Positions 25,886 to 36,419 are shown, counted from the first letter of the stretch. The stretch: DNA of 64,000 bases from Streptococcus moroccensis (GCF_030812835.1 NZ_JAUSTM010000001.1:62001-126000), one strand, 5' to 3'. Notes: a model not told the origin generated them from the sequence alone. A program made the numbers and translations.

Positions 25886-25958
25886 TGCTAATTGCCGGGA
25901 TCGAACCGGCGACCTCATCCTTACCATGGATGCGCTCTACCGACTGAGCTAAATCAGC
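25886..25958 (-). tRNA. tRNA-Thr(GGT)
   Basis: A 73-nt cloverleaf. The acceptor GCTGATT pairs with AATTAGC (one G-T). The D-arm is TTAGCTCAGTCGGTAGAGC, the anticodon stem CATCC/GGATG with loop ATGGTAA (anticodon GGT at 25923-25925), and the T-arm CCGG-TTCGATC-CCGG. The discriminator is A and CCA is not encoded. It is a single tRNA gene flanked by a strong terminator. Confidence 0.95.
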
Positions 25959-26033
25959 GTACTGTTAAAGTATATCATAGGCCCTATAGGCTGTCAATAG
26001 ATTGTCTCGATTTTTCAGTTTTTGGGTCACTAC

Positions 26034-26062
26034 TTGAAATCTCAGTTTTTTTTCTTTAAAAT
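26034..26062 (+). promoter_or_regulatory. Promoter of ald
   Basis: TTGAAA (26034-26039), a 17-base spacer and TAAAAT (26057-26062), placing transcription start about 22 bases before the ald ATG. Confidence 0.7.
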
Positions 26063-26090
26063 AGACATACTAGAAAGAAAGGGGAATCAT

Positions 26091-27203
26091 ATGTTAATTG
26101 GTATTCCTAAAGAAATTAAAAACAACGAAAACCGGGTTGCTCTAACCCCAGCAGGTGTGTATGCTCTCGTTCAAGCCGGACACCAGGTCCTTGTAGAAAC
26201 ACAAGCAGGTCTCGGATCTGGTTTTGAAGACGCGGACTATACGGCTCAAGGTGCCCAAATAGCGCCAAGTGCGGAAGAAACTTGGGCTGCTGATCTCGTT
26301 GTCAAAGTAAAAGAACCCCTCCAATCAGAATATACCTACTTGAGAGAAGATCTCAATCTCTTTACCTACCTCCATATGGCTGCAGCACCAGCTTTAGCAA
26401 AAGCGATGCTCACCAGCAAAGCAAACAGTATTGCTTATGAGACTGTGACAAACGCTCAAGGGCAATTACCTCTTTTAACACCGATGAGTGAAGTGGCTGG
26501 CCGTATGGCTGTTCAGATCGGTTCCCAATTTTTAACCAAACAAGAAGGCGGCTCTGGCGTTCTGCTTGGTGGTGTCCCCGGTGTTCCAAAAGGCAAGGTT
26601 GCCATTATCGGAGGCGGTGTCGTGGGAACGCATGCTGCTCGAATCGCTCTCGGACTCGGTGCTCAAGTAACCATTCTGGATATCTCTGCTAAACGCTTGT
26701 CCGAATTGGAAGAAGTCTTCGGCAGTCAAATCCAAACCCTGATGTCAAATCCACTCAATATTGCTGAAGTCGTCAAAGAGTCTGATCTCGTTATCGGAGC
26801 TGTCTTGATTCCAGGAGCTAAAGCCCCTAAACTCGTTACAGAAGATATGGTGAAAACCATGCGTCCAGGCTCTGTCATTGTCGATGTTGCAGTTGACCAA
26901 GGTGGTGTCATCGAGACTGCTGATCAGACAACAACACATGATGAGCCTGTCTATACAAAATATGGCGTCCTTCACTATGCTGTTGCCAATATTCCAGGAG
27001 CCGTGCCTCGCACATCAACGATTGCTTTAACCAATGTGACGCTTCCTTATATTTTAGAGTTAGCAAACAAAGGGTTTAAAAAAGCGGTTCAAGATGACGA
27101 CGGGCTCCTCCAAGGGGTTACAACCTACCAAGGCCATTTAACAAGCCTGCCGGTAGCTGAGGGCTTAAACCTAGAGCATCAATCTATCGAAGAACTGATC
27201 TAA
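26091..27203 (+). CDS. ald: Alanine dehydrogenase
   Basis: A 370-residue enzyme interconverting L-alanine and pyruvate with NAD(H). It begins [16 protein letters not shown] with the substrate-binding R15 and K in V-V-K-V-K-E-P. The NAD fold is [11 protein letters not shown], and the signature D-V-A-V-D-Q-G-G is present. The start at 26091 follows AAAGGGGAATCAT; upstream in-frame residues are spurious. It has its own promoter and terminator. Streptococci carry ald variably. Confidence 0.95.
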   Translation: MLIGIPKEIKNNENRVALTPAGVYALVQAGHQVLVETQAGLGSGFEDADYTAQGAQIAPSAEETWAADLVVKVKEPLQSEYTYLREDLNLFTYLHMAAAPALAKAMLTSKANSIAYETVTNAQGQLPLLTPMSEVAGRMAVQIGSQFLTKQEGGSGVLLGGVPGVPKGKVAIIGGGVVGTHAARIALGLGAQVTILDISAKRLSELEEVFGSQIQTLMSNPLNIAEVVKESDLVIGAVLIPGAKAPKLVTEDMVKTMRPGSVIVDVAVDQGGVIETADQTTTHDEPVYTKYGVLHYAVANIPGAVPRTSTIALTNVTLPYILELANKGFKKAVQDDDGLLQGVTTYQGHLTSLPVAEGLNLEHQSIEELI

Positions 27204-27209
27204 CTAATG

Positions 27210-27244
27210 AAAAAGCGAACCCCTTTGTCAGGGGGGCGCTTTTT
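27210..27244 (+). terminator. Terminator after ald
   Basis: AAAAAGCG-a-ACCCC / GGGG-GGCGCTTTTT stem, seven bases after the ald stop. It could act in both directions for the convergent phosphohexomutase gene. Confidence 0.8.
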
Positions 27245-27273
27245 GAGTGGTTGAATCTTTGGATCAGGTCTCT

Positions 27274-28779
27274 TTAGAGGAGTTGATTCAGTTGGCTTTG
27301 ATTGACCAGAGGATAAGCATCTAAAAATGTCTGTATCTCTTTGAGAACTGTCGGCATGTGCCCTGTCTGGTCATTCTCAATTTGGAGAACCAAGAGGGGC
27401 TCGTGAAGGCTGAGGCGAAGCAGGAACCAGCCTTGCCCAAACGGCTCTGATAAGGTGATTCGGATACCTTCTTCATTTTCTGGATTGATGGTCCAACCGG
27501 TTACATCATAGGTTGCCAGGTCTTGAATCACTTGCTGGCCGAGGCCCTTGAAATCTTTTGTTTCTAATTTAAATCGGACTTCTTGAGTTTCAACCGGTTG
27601 CTTTAAATCTGCGATTAAATCATCTAAGGTTTGATTTTGCTGAGCTAAGGTTGGTAAGAGCATCAAGAGTTTTGCTGCAACGTAAGTTCCGTCATCAAGG
27701 AAATAATTTTCCTTAAAGGCCGCGTGCCCACTGGTTTCAATGGCCAGTTGACAATCGATACCTGCTTCATTTGCTGCAATGGCTCGGTTGATAACATTAC
27801 GGTAACCTGAGATATAGCGGATTTGCTTACCACCCAACTGCTCGATGAAGTCTTTTAAGTGGTCTGAGGTAGGCGAATTGGTCACAATACTAGTGCCAGG
27901 ATGCTCTGCCAAGGTGATGTGACTGAGAATGGCGATCAAATTATTCCGGTTTAGAATTTCACCACTTTTTGTGACAACTGCCGCGCGGTCCACATCGGTA
28001 TCAAAAATAATACCTAAATCTGCTTGATGCTTGAGCACAGCTTGCTGGATACTAGCCATGGCTTCTTTGTTGTCTGGATTGGGAATATGATTTGGAAAGT
28101 GTCCGTCCGGCTCTAGAAATTGAGAACCAGATGTATCAGCGCCTAACTCATCCAGAACTCGAGTGGCAAAAAAGCCTCCTGCTCCATTTCCAGCATCGAC
28201 AATAATTTTCATGCCCGAAAGCGGCTGATCTGTGATTAGACCGCTTCCTTTGCGAATCTTAGCGACCAAATCTGCTGCGTATGATGTAATCAGATCCGCA
28301 CGACGGCATTTTCCTTGATGCCCATTACTGTTAGGTGATGTGTTATCTAATATAAAGTCAATATCCTCATGCTCAGCCCCACCTTTTTGGCTAAATATCT
28401 TAATACCATTGAAATAATAGGGTAGGTGGCTAGCTGTTATCATAATACCAGCGTCACAGGCAAAGTCTTGGTATTGGGTGGCTATAAACATGGCTGGCGT
28501 TGTTGCCATCCCAAAATCAATGACATCTACCCCTTGACGAGTCGCTTCTGTCATTAAGGCTGTTGCTAAAGCTTCACCGCTCAAACGACTGTCTCGACCA
28601 ACTCCGATACAAAGTTTCCCCGACTGATAACTGTCTTCTTTGTCTTTTCGGAGCCAATGAATTATCCCTGACGTGATTTGAGTAACCGCTTCAGGACTTA
28701 GGGTCACCTCCAACTCCTCTGTAGCTATGGCTATCCCCCGGATATCTGAACCATTTTGCAAGTTTACCAACTCTGACAT
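27274..28779 (-). CDS. Phosphomannomutase/phosphoglucomutase family protein
   Basis: A 501-residue alpha-D-phosphohexomutase. It shows the phosphoserine loop I-T-A-S-H-L-P-Y-Y-F-N-G (about 115), the metal loop D-T-D-V-D-R-A (about 260), a sugar-binding region E-T-S-G-H-A, and C-terminal phosphate-binding residues. The usual serine loop is T-A-S-H-N-P; here L-P-Y-Y replaces N-P, as in the ManB-like subgroup. It would isomerise a hexose-6-phosphate to hexose-1-phosphate. It stands alone. AAGGAGGTATCT precedes the ATG. Confidence 0.85.
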   Translation of the reverse strand: MSELVNLQNGSDIRGIAIATEELEVTLSPEAVTQITSGIIHWLRKDKEDSYQSGKLCIGVGRDSRLSGEALATALMTEATRQGVDVIDFGMATTPAMFIATQYQDFACDAGIMITASHLPYYFNGIKIFSQKGGAEHEDIDFILDNTSPNSNGHQGKCRRADLITSYAADLVAKIRKGSGLITDQPLSGMKIIVDAGNGAGGFFATRVLDELGADTSGSQFLEPDGHFPNHIPNPDNKEAMASIQQAVLKHQADLGIIFDTDVDRAAVVTKSGEILNRNNLIAILSHITLAEHPGTSIVTNSPTSDHLKDFIEQLGGKQIRYISGYRNVINRAIAANEAGIDCQLAIETSGHAAFKENYFLDDGTYVAAKLLMLLPTLAQQNQTLDDLIADLKQPVETQEVRFKLETKDFKGLGQQVIQDLATYDVTGWTINPENEEGIRITLSEPFGQGWFLLRLSLHEPLLVLQIENDQTGHMPTVLKEIQTFLDAYPLVNQSQLNQLL

Positions 28780-29040
28780 AGATACCTCCTTGGTTTGTAA
28801 CTGTTTTCAAGCCTATTGTAGCATAAGTTTCATCTTATGGGAACAATTTTCATGTTTCTTTTCATCTGCAGTATTAAAAAAGTAAGCCCTTATCAAGAAA
28901 CAAAAAAAGAGGCCGGATACCTCCGACACTCTTATGGGGTCTAGCGATAGATTTTTCGCACACGGCAAGTAAAATTCTCACCTAGCAGATGGGCTAACTA
29001 TTCGGCATTCTTTGAGTAACAAATGAGTCCTAGATAAGCG

Positions 29041-30006
29041 TTAGTCTATATCGCGTCTTTCCTTTTCATAGGCATTGATGATTTCTGCAACGACTGGATG
29101 ACGGACCACGTCTTTAGCGGAAAAATGAACAAAATCAATCTGTTTGATATTCTGTAACTTTTCCTGGGCATCTATCAGACCCGACTTTACCTTTCCTGGC
29201 AAGTCAATCTGGCTGATATCCCCATTGACAATCATTTTAGAATGAAAACCTAAACGCGTTAGGAACATCTTCATCTGCATGATGGTCGTATTCTGAGCTT
29301 CATCCAAAATGACAAAAGCATCATCTAAGGTCCGTCCACGCATGTAGGCAAGCGGTGCAATTTCAATAATTTCACGCTCCATCAGACGGGTCGTTTGGTC
29401 TTTTCCTAAAATTTGGTAAAGCGCATCATAAACAGGGCGCAGATAAGGATCAACCTTTTCCTTGAGGTCACCAGGCAAGAAGCCTAAGCTTTCTCCAGCT
29501 TCAACGGCTGGCCGAGTCAAAATAATGCGTTTGACCTGACCTTTTTTTAGAGCCGTTACAGCTAGCGTCACCGCTAAGAAAGTCTTACCGGTTCCGGCTG
29601 GGCCAATCCCAAAAACAATATCGTGATGCTTGACACTGTCCACATAAATCTTTTGTCCCAGTGTTTTGACACGAATCGGTTTCCCTGAATTGTCCTTGAT
29701 GATTTCTTCTTCATAGAGGGCAATGAACTTGTCAATCTCACCATTACGGACCATGTTGATAGCAGTGACAACATCGGTCGTATTGACAAGCATACCGCGA
29801 TTAACCAATACCAACAGCGCTTGAATGACCAATTTGGCCTGCTCACAATTCGCCTCTTCCCCAATCACTTGCACGACTTCTGTGCCAGCATGAATCACCA
29901 CCTCAAGTTCATCTTCCATGAGCCTCAGATGACGTTCGTTGCTACCAAATAGATGCAAAGCATCATCAGGGTGTTTGAGTTGAATATCGATAGAATGTTC
30001 TTTCAA
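29041..30006 (-). CDS. PhoH family protein
   Basis: A 321-residue ATPase with Walker A G-I-G-P-A-G-T-G-K-T (about 140), Walker B F-V-I-L-D-E-A-Q-N (about 232-240) and N-G-D-I-S-Q-I-D-L-P. These are hallmarks of the PhoH/PhoL group, which is linked to RNA metabolism; the ybeY and dgk genes usual downstream of it are beyond a gap of about 260 bases with no recognisable content. It lies downstream of yozE. Confidence 0.93.
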   Translation of the reverse strand: MKEHSIDIQLKHPDDALHLFGSNERHLRLMEDELEVVIHAGTEVVQVIGEEANCEQAKLVIQALLVLVNRGMLVNTTDVVTAINMVRNGEIDKFIALYEEEIIKDNSGKPIRVKTLGQKIYVDSVKHHDIVFGIGPAGTGKTFLAVTLAVTALKKGQVKRIILTRPAVEAGESLGFLPGDLKEKVDPYLRPVYDALYQILGKDQTTRLMEREIIEIAPLAYMRGRTLDDAFVILDEAQNTTIMQMKMFLTRLGFHSKMIVNGDISQIDLPGKVKSGLIDAQEKLQNIKQIDFVHFSAKDVVRHPVVAEIINAYEKERRDID

Positions 30007-30072
30007 ATTATGTCCTTTTCAAAAAACTTGTTTTACTTCTTCTATTATAGCAAAAATATTCCAAGCTGTATC

Positions 30073-30288
30073 TCAATGAGCTATGTAGTCATCCCAAATC
30101 TGATCAAATTCACTCAGATTAAAGGAGAAAGTCGCCGCATCTTCTAAGTAACGGCTGATGATCTCAAAGTCATCGGTATGTTTTGGGAAGGTTGTGTCTT
30201 CAAATACCAAGTCTGCTAGAATCGCTACCGGAGTATTTGACTTGGGATTGCGCTGGGTCATCAGCCAGCTGTAAAAGGATTTACGCAC
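30073..30288 (-). CDS. YozE family protein (UPF0346)
   Basis: A 71-residue helical protein with the family segments [16 protein letters not shown]-x-x-F-P-K and F-D-Q-I-W-D-D-Y. The start is a GTG at 30288 sharing its first base with the msrA stop (TAGTG), so translation is coupled. Function unknown; consistently found with msrA or cvfB in streptococci. Confidence 0.88.
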   Translation of the reverse strand: MRKSFYSWLMTQRNPKSNTPVAILADLVFEDTTFPKHTDDFEIISRYLEDAATFSFNLSEFDQIWDDYIAH

Positions 30289-30797
30289 TAGTTCCAGTTC
30301 CTTTCTAAGAAGTCATGACGACGTTGGCTAGAGAGCGCATAGCGCTCAGGACTTTTCTTGTAAAACGCCTGATGGTATTCCTCAGCAGGATAAAAGGGTT
30401 GAGCTGGCTCAATGGTCGTGACAATCGGTCCTGCAAAACGTCCAGAGGCTTGCAAGGCTGCTTTTGAAGCTTCTGCAATCTGACGTTGCTCGTCTGTTTC
30501 GTAGAAAATCACAGGACGGTAGTTGTCCCCGCGGTCTTCAAATTGGCCAAAGGCATCAGTTGGATCTGTCTGAGCCCAGTAGAGTTCCACAAGCTCCGCA
30601 TAGCTAATCTTGGCTGGGTCAAAGATAATCTCAACAGCCTCAGTATGGCCTGTGTGCCCAGCACAAACCTCCTCATACGTTGGGTTTTCCACATAACCGG
30701 CAGTATAGCCAGAAAGGACCGATTCTACCCCATCCATCTCTTCAAAGGGTTGCACCATACACCAAAAACAGCCACCTGCAAATATTGCTCTTTCCAT
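30288..30797 (-). CDS. msrA: Peptide methionine sulfoxide reductase A
   Basis: A 169-residue MsrA with the catalytic loop F-A-G-G-C-F-W-C-M (Cys about 10), G-Y-T-A-G-Y and the F-Y-P-A-E-E-Y-H-Q segment. It reduces S-methionine sulfoxide. It lacks the fused MsrB found in some streptococci. The start at 30797 follows AAGGAGATTAGTT. It overlaps yozE by one base. Confidence 0.95.
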   Translation of the reverse strand: MERAIFAGGCFWCMVQPFEEMDGVESVLSGYTAGYVENPTYEEVCAGHTGHTEAVEIIFDPAKISYAELVELYWAQTDPTDAFGQFEDRGDNYRPVIFYETDEQRQIAEASKAALQASGRFAGPIVTTIEPAQPFYPAEEYHQAFYKKSPERYALSSQRRHDFLERNWN

Positions 30798-30906
30798 AAC
30801 TAATCTCCTTGTCTTCACGTATTTTTAGCATTATAGCAAAATTTTATAAAAATGTCTTAAAGCCAGTTAAAAACTCTTTCATCTTATCGATCAAAGAGTT
30901 CAAAGA

Positions 30907-31764
30907 CTATGATGTTAACTCAGTCCCTAGAGGATCTTGCTTAATCTTTCCAGCCTTCATAAGACCTCCAAGAGCTTTTTTGAACTGGCCTTTCGAAATG
31001 CCAAAAACAGCCTTAATGTCCTCTGGGCTAGACTTGTCATTTAAGGTCATAAAGCCACCATTACTTTCCAGATAGGTTAAAATCATTTGAGCATCATTAT
31101 CTAACATCTCAAAAGAACGGGGTTTCAGAGAGAGGTTAAGGGTCCGGTCAACTGTTCTAAAACCGACCACACGAGCCTCCAGTACTTGCCCTAGGCGGGG
31201 CTCGCTGAAGCGCTCAGACGGATGGATAAAACCAAGCATATTGTTATCTGGCAGATAAACAAAAGTCCCTGATAATTTGAGGCGGTAGACAATAGCCTTG
31301 AGGGTCTGGTTTTGCATGTTGTCATAGGCTGGCCCAGCCAAGGCTTGGAAAACGTCAGGCTGAGCTGGAATTCCCCAGATACGGTCCTTGCTGTCCACTT
31401 CTAGCTTAATGTAAAGCTGATCACCTTGCTTAGGCCACAATTCTTTCATTTCAGGTAAAATATCGAGAGAAACGACAATTTCCTTATCGGGAAGTCCAGT
31501 ATCTACAAAAACGCCAAGGTCCTTACGGACTCCGGTCACTGTTCCCCAACCGTAATGGTCAAGATCCGCTGAGACGTCTTTGGTTGTCAAACGCAGCTTA
31601 TGCTTGCTGTCAGTATAGACAAAGCCCTTGATCATGTCACCGATTTGATGCTCGCCTTCTGACTTATCTAAGGCCAAGGTCATTCCGTCTTTTTGCACAA
31701 AATAAAAGTGTTCATTTTCAGAGGTGATGAGACCTGTCGTAAAATTTGCCAATAATGTATTCAT
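30907..31764 (-). CDS. cvfB: CvfB family S1-domain RNA-binding protein
   Basis: A 285-residue protein. Tandem S1-like beta barrels are visible (G-W-G-T-V-T-G-V-R-K-D-L-G-V-F-V-D-T-G about 73-91, and G-Q-V-L-E-A-R-V-V-G-F-R near 195). A C-terminal winged-helix segment has F-G-I-S-K-G-Q-F-K-K-A-L-G-G-L. CvfB regulates virulence genes post-transcriptionally in staphylococci; the streptococcal role is less studied. It follows frr after a terminator. Confidence 0.9.
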   Translation of the reverse strand: MNTLLANFTTGLITSENEHFYFVQKDGMTLALDKSEGEHQIGDMIKGFVYTDSKHKLRLTTKDVSADLDHYGWGTVTGVRKDLGVFVDTGLPDKEIVVSLDILPEMKELWPKQGDQLYIKLEVDSKDRIWGIPAQPDVFQALAGPAYDNMQNQTLKAIVYRLKLSGTFVYLPDNNMLGFIHPSERFSEPRLGQVLEARVVGFRTVDRTLNLSLKPRSFEMLDNDAQMILTYLESNGGFMTLNDKSSPEDIKAVFGISKGQFKKALGGLMKAGKIKQDPLGTELTS

Positions 31765-31780
31765 TGGTCATCCTTTCTTC

Positions 31781-31825
31781 AAAAAAGGGCGAAAGATACC
31801 TAGCTATGAGGTTTTCTCTCACCCT
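31781..31825 (-). terminator. Terminator after frr
   Basis: On the minus strand AGGGTGAGAGA pairs with TCTTTCGCCC (two G-T pairs), followed by TTTTTT, eight bases after the frr stop. Confidence 0.75.
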
Positions 31826-31832
31826 AATTCTG

Positions 31833-32390
31833 TTAAACTTCTAAGAGTTCTTTTTCTTTGTTTGCGGTCATGTCATCAATATGTTTGATGGCATCATCTG
31901 TTACTTTTTGAATGTCTTTTTCAAGACCCTTTAACTCGTCTTCAGTAATTTCTTTGGCTTTTTCTTGCTTCTTAGCGTCGTCCATCGCATCACGGCGGAT
32001 GTTACGGATGGCAATTTTTGCATTTTCGCCAACTTTTTTCACTTCTTTGGCCAAGTCTTTACGTGTTTCTTCAGTCAACGCAGGAATAACCAAGCGAATC
32101 ACAGAACCATCTGAAGACGGTGTAATGCCAAGGTCAGATACGTTAATCGCACGCTCGATGTCTTTGATAGATCCCTTATCAAATGGAGAGACCAAGAGGA
32201 CACGCGCTTCTGGTATAGTGATAGACGCAATCTGGTTAAGAGGCGTGTCCACGCCATAGTATTCTACTGAAATACGGTCTAAAAGGCTGGCATTGGCACG
32301 ACCAGCACGAATATGACCAAATTCACGCGCCAGACTTTGGTGCGACTGAGTCATGCGCTCTTGCGCTTTTTCAACAATAGGGTTTGCCAT
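31833..32390 (-). CDS. frr: Ribosome recycling factor
   Basis: A 185-residue RRF. Signatures include [29 protein letters not shown], and [16 protein letters not shown]. It splits post-termination ribosomes with EF-G. It is 18 bases downstream of pyrH, the usual pair. Confidence 0.98.
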   Translation of the reverse strand: MANPIVEKAQERMTQSHQSLAREFGHIRAGRANASLLDRISVEYYGVDTPLNQIASITIPEARVLLVSPFDKGSIKDIERAINVSDLGITPSSDGSVIRLVIPALTEETRKDLAKEVKKVGENAKIAIRNIRRDAMDDAKKQEKAKEITEDELKGLEKDIQKVTDDAIKHIDDMTANKEKELLEV

Positions 32391-32408
32391 AAGATTTCCA
32401 ACTTTCTC

Positions 32409-33134
32409 TTATTTTTTGTTTGAAACAGTTGTTCCGATGTGTTCACCAAGGACAACCTTTTTAATATTTCCAGCTTCATTCATGTTAAAGACGACCAGAT
32501 CAATATCGTTATCCATAGACAGAGTAGCTGCTGTAGAATCCATGATTTTCAGTCCTTTATGAATCACTTCGACGTGAGTCAATTCAGAGAATTTCACAGC
32601 TTCTGGATCTTTCTTAGGATCCGCATTGTAGACACCATCAACACCATTTTTAGCCATCAAGATGGCATCAGCATCGATTTCAGCCGCACGGAGGGCAGCC
32701 GTAGTATCTGTTGAGAAGTAAGGCGATCCTGTACCTGCTGCAAAGATAACGATTCGACGTTTTTCCAAATGTCGTAACGCACGTCCGCGAACATAAGGCT
32801 CAGCCACCTGATGCATAGCAATGGCTGTTTGTACCCGAGTGTCCACGCCAACTTGTTTTAGGCTATCAGCCATCACAAGGGCGTTCATAACAGTTCCCAA
32901 CATACCTGTGTAATCAGCTTGAACCCGATCCATCCCGACTTCTGCTGCAGGTTCCCCGCGCCAGAGGTTGCCACCTCCGATAACAAGGGCAATTTCAACT
33001 CCTGTATCATGGACTTCTTCAATTTCACGGGCAATTTTTTGAACAGTTGGAATATCAATACCAACTCCCTTTTCTCCAGCCAAAGCTTCTCCAGAAAGTT
33101 TTATCAATACACGTCTATATTTAGGTCGAACCAT
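32409..33134 (-). CDS. pyrH: UMP kinase
   Basis: A 241-residue amino-acid-kinase-fold enzyme that phosphorylates UMP. Motifs are [22 protein letters not shown], and [27 protein letters not shown] precedes the ATG. It heads the pyrH-frr operon. Confidence 0.97.
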   Translation of the reverse strand: MVRPKYRRVLIKLSGEALAGEKGVGIDIPTVQKIAREIEEVHDTGVEIALVIGGGNLWRGEPAAEVGMDRVQADYTGMLGTVMNALVMADSLKQVGVDTRVQTAIAMHQVAEPYVRGRALRHLEKRRIVIFAAGTGSPYFSTDTTAALRAAEIDADAILMAKNGVDGVYNADPKKDPEAVKFSELTHVEVIHKGLKIMDSTAATLSMDNDIDLVVFNMNEAGNIKKVVLGEHIGTTVSNKK

Positions 33135-33225
33135 CTTACACTCCTTTTTTTATCCCTCTTATTCTACCATATTTGGCCTACTTTTTGTAGTGCTGGGATT
33201 AATTTTTTGAGCCTTAGTAGGAAAA

Positions 33226-34602
33226 TTAATGCTGATGACCAGCTAACCATTTGCCCATTTTTTGATATTCCTTTAGCAAGAGATAGCCTGCCAACATGAA
33301 GGCTATCACGTCAGCAATCGGAATAGCAATAACTAGACCTTCTACACCATAGAGTAACGGTAGAAGTAAAAGTAAGGGAACAACTAATCCGACTTGTTTG
33401 AAAATGGAAATAAAAGCTCCTATCTTGGCTTTTCCAATAGCTGGGAAAAAGGTTGCCGAAAAGATTTGAATCCCGTTAATAGCCGAAACGAGAAAGAAAA
33501 TACGCATGTAACGAATCCCGAATTCAAAATAAAGATCTGAACCTGATCCAAAAATACTTAAAATGTTCTTAGGAAAGAGCTCAAAACCTATCCAACACAC
33601 TAGGGAAACAATACTAACTGCTTTTAAAGCAACTTGGATGGTCTCACGAACACGATCAAAATTTTTAGCACCATAGTTATAACTCAAGATAGGTTGGGAG
33701 CCTTGGACAATTCCGATGACAATTGCTATTAAAATCACATTAACTTTGGCAACAATTCCGGCCACGGCAATGGGAATATCTGCACCATACTGAGATAACT
33801 CACCATAAGTTTTCAACGCATTATTAGTCACAATTTGAACTAAGACATTAGATGATTGATTGATAAAAGAGGCCATGCCTAGTGAGCAAACCGTGATAAA
33901 CATCGACCAATTCGGACGAAAATCACTTCGCTCAAATGTAACAGATTTAAAGCGTCTAAAGTACATCATCAAAATCGATGCTGATATCATTTGGCTCATA
34001 ACAGTCGCCCAAGCTGCGCCAGCAATTCCCCATCCAAAGATGAAAATAAAAATGGGATCCAGAATTGTATTTAATAAGGCTCCCGCGATAATGGCCGCCA
34101 TCGAATACTTAGCGGCACCATCAGCTCTAACGAGGGGATTTGTTCCCAATGAAAATAAGAGAAACGGTATCCCAAGACTCGTAATGCCAGTATAAATCTT
34201 AGCATATTCTAAAATAGAGTCAGTTGCACCAAAACTGATAAGCATCGGTTCAAGAAAGAGCCGCATGGTTAGGCACATTACGATACCTAGTATGAGTAAT
34301 GTTGAAGCCGTCGACCCAACAGCCTTCTTGGCTAGGTCAGGATTTTTCCTACCAAGTTCTAAATTAAACTTTGAGGCAGCCCCAATCCCTAGCATTAAAC
34401 CGATAGCTAGACAGATTGTTGTTAAAGGAAAGGCAACATTGGTAGCAGCATTACCTAAATACCCAACACCTTGCCCAATAAAAATTTGGTCGACGATATT
34501 ATACAGGGCATTGACAATATTAGCAACAACGGCTGGAATAGCCAAAGACCGTAACAGTTCTGGGATGGGTTTTTGCCCAAAGGGATGAGTCTCTTTCTCC
34601 AT
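33226..34602 (-). CDS. MATE family efflux transporter
   Basis: A 458-residue protein with about twelve membrane helices in two homologous halves. The N-terminal I-P-E-L-L-R-S-L-A-I-P-A-V and the G-A-x-x-L-N-x-I-L-D-P-I-F-I-F segment (A-L-L-N-T-I-L-D-P-I-F-I-F) are characteristic of MATE/DinF antiporters that export cationic drugs with Na+ or H+. It sits between rplA and pyrH, where many streptococci have no gene, so it looks inserted into the conserved block. GAGGAGGAATGT precedes the start. Confidence 0.9.
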   Translation of the reverse strand: MEKETHPFGQKPIPELLRSLAIPAVVANIVNALYNIVDQIFIGQGVGYLGNAATNVAFPLTTICLAIGLMLGIGAASKFNLELGRKNPDLAKKAVGSTASTLLILGIVMCLTMRLFLEPMLISFGATDSILEYAKIYTGITSLGIPFLLFSLGTNPLVRADGAAKYSMAAIIAGALLNTILDPIFIFIFGWGIAGAAWATVMSQMISASILMMYFRRFKSVTFERSDFRPNWSMFITVCSLGMASFINQSSNVLVQIVTNNALKTYGELSQYGADIPIAVAGIVAKVNVILIAIVIGIVQGSQPILSYNYGAKNFDRVRETIQVALKAVSIVSLVCWIGFELFPKNILSIFGSGSDLYFEFGIRYMRIFFLVSAINGIQIFSATFFPAIGKAKIGAFISIFKQVGLVVPLLLLLPLLYGVEGLVIAIPIADVIAFMLAGYLLLKEYQKMGKWLAGHQH

Positions 34603-34631
34603 ACATTCCTCCTCTATTATTTTTCAAAGAG

Positions 34632-34660
34632 AAAACGGAGCCAAGTCAGGCATCCGTTTT
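34632..34660 (-). terminator. Terminator after rplA
   Basis: AAAACGGA / TCCGTTTT stem 22 bases after the L1 stop codon. Confidence 0.65.
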
Positions 34661-34681
34661 GTCATATATAAAACCTTACTC

Positions 34682-35371
34682 TTAGAATGAGTTTGTATCA
34701 ACTTTGATACCTACACCTTGAGTAGTTGTGATGTTCAAGCTAGTGATGTAAGTTCCTTTTGCAGTAGCTGGTTTAGCTTTAACGATAACATCGTTGAAGG
34801 CTTTGAAGTTTTCAACCAATTTGTCTGCATCAAATGAAACTTTACCGATGATAGCTTGCACGATACCTGCCTTGTCAGCACGGTAAGTGATTTTACCACC
34901 TTTAGACTCTTCAACTGCTTTAGCAACATCCATTGTTACTGTACCAGTTTTAGGGTTTGGCATCAAGTTACGTGGACCCAAGACGCGACCAAGACGACCA
35001 ACAAGTGCCATCATGTCTGGAGTTGCGATTACCACGTCAAAGTCTAACCAACCACCTTGGATCTTTTGAGCCAAGTCGTCTTCACCAACGTAGTCTGCAC
35101 CAGCTGCTTTAGCTTCTTCAGCTTTAGCACCACGAGCAAATACTAAAACACGTTGAGTTTTACCAGTACCGTTTGGCAATACCATTGCACCACGGATTTG
35201 TTGGTCAGCTTTACGAACGTCGATGTTCAAGTTGTATGCAACTTCTACAGTTGCATCGAATTTTGCAAAGTTAGTTTCTTTTGCAAGTGCTACAGCTTCT
35301 TCAACGCTGTATGCTTTTGTGCTGTCGATTTTTTCAAGTGCAGCACGCATTTGTTTGCTTTTTTTAGCCAT
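34682..35371 (-). CDS. rplA: 50S ribosomal protein L1
   Basis: A 229-residue L1. It shows K-R-M-like N-terminus (M-A-K-K-S-K-Q-M-R), the conserved L-P-N-G-T-G-K, and the [20 protein letters not shown] motif. L1 forms the L1 stalk and in other bacteria represses its own operon. It is 89 bases downstream of rplK. Confidence 0.99.
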   Translation of the reverse strand: MAKKSKQMRAALEKIDSTKAYSVEEAVALAKETNFAKFDATVEVAYNLNIDVRKADQQIRGAMVLPNGTGKTQRVLVFARGAKAEEAKAAGADYVGEDDLAQKIQGGWLDFDVVIATPDMMALVGRLGRVLGPRNLMPNPKTGTVTMDVAKAVEESKGGKITYRADKAGIVQAIIGKVSFDADKLVENFKAFNDVIVKAKPATAKGTYITSLNITTTQGVGIKVDTNSF

Positions 35372-35460
35372 TTTTTAGTTCTCCTTGTAAAGTGGTCATA
35401 TCGATTTTCATCTCCCACATCACTCAGTGTAATGATGAAGTGAGCGGGTCTAGGGTACTA

Positions 35461-35886
35461 TTAGTCAGTAACAGTGAATCCCATAGAGCGAGCAGTACCT
35501 TCGATCATACGCATCGCTGACTCAAGATCAGCAGCGTTCAAGTCTGGCATTTTAGTTTCAGCAATTTCTTGTACTTGCGCACGTGTCACTGAAGCAACCT
35601 TAGTCTTGTTAGGTGTACCTGATCCTTTTTCAACACCTGCAGCTTTTTTCAAAAGAACAGCAGCTGGTGGAGTTTTAGTGATGAAAGTGAACGATTTGTC
35701 TTCATATACAGAGATAACAACTGGAATGATCATACCAGCTTGGTCAGCTGTACGAGCGTTGAACTCTTTTGTGAAGCCCATGATGTTAATCCCTGCTTGA
35801 CCCAAGGCTGGACCAACTGGTGGAGCTGGAGTAGCTTTACCGGCAGGAATTTGAAGTTTTACAAGTTTTTCGACTTTTTTAGCCAT
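35461..35886 (-). CDS. rplK: 50S ribosomal protein L11
   Basis: A 141-residue L11 with [20 protein letters not shown], the C-terminal rRNA-binding helices, and I-E-G-T-A-R-S-M-G. It is part of the GTPase-associated centre and the stringent response trigger. GGAGG lies upstream of the start. Confidence 0.99.
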   Translation of the reverse strand: MAKKVEKLVKLQIPAGKATPAPPVGPALGQAGINIMGFTKEFNARTADQAGMIIPVVISVYEDKSFTFITKTPPAAVLLKKAAGVEKGSGTPNKTKVASVTRAQVQEIAETKMPDLNAADLESAMRMIEGTARSMGFTVTD

Positions 35887-36034
35887 GATATAAAATCCTC
35901 CTATTGTGGTTTTGGCGGTAATTAAAGATTTTTACCTCCCACAAGCATGTAAATCTCACATACCTTTCTATTCTACACTATTTTTTTTGAGATTTCAAGT
36001 TTACAAACCTACTTTTTTGATTTAAAATAGAGAT

Positions 36035-36391
36035 ATGTTATTCCTCAAAATCGTATCTGTCTTATTTTTATTTCTTGGGCTTCCCTTGGCCATGGCGGTT
36101 ACAGGGCTCTTTCGTTTGCGCCATTTTAACATAGGTGTGCCTGATGTTGCGTTACCGCTTTATGCGATTGCTCTTTACATCGTCAGTGCCCGCACCTTTT
36201 ATCATAGTCTTTTAGCCCTCTACGTCCTGCTCCTAGCCCTATTGTTGCTTGGCATTATCATCTACTACTTTATCAAAAAAAGAACTGTTCCTATAAAGCG
36301 GGCCTTCAAAATCTTTTGGCGGTTGAGTTTTCTGTTAACCCTCATCTTTTATTTAGCTCTTGTGATTTATATTCTAATTTTTGTAGCTTAA
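36035..36391 (+). CDS. DUF3397 family membrane protein
   Basis: A 118-residue protein with four hydrophobic segments (about 5-23, 40-53, 60-80, 94-116) and a basic loop (I-K-K-R-T-V-P-I-K-R). It matches the DUF3397 pattern of small lactic-acid-bacterial membrane proteins. Function unknown. It is divergent from rplK. The 3' end is followed by AAGGCGT...ACGCCTTTT, a likely terminator shared with the convergent VOC remnant. Confidence 0.7.
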   Translation: MLFLKIVSVLFLFLGLPLAMAVTGLFRLRHFNIGVPDVALPLYAIALYIVSARTFYHSLLALYVLLLALLLLGIIIYYFIKKRTVPIKRAFKIFWRLSFLLTLIFYLALVIYILIFVA

Positions 36392-36419
36392 AAGGCGTCC
36401 AGATTTGGAACGCCTTTTC
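36392..36419 (+). terminator. Terminator between DUF3397 gene and VOC remnant
   Basis: AAAAGGCGT / ACGCCTTTT stem directly after the DUF3397 stop. Confidence 0.75.
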
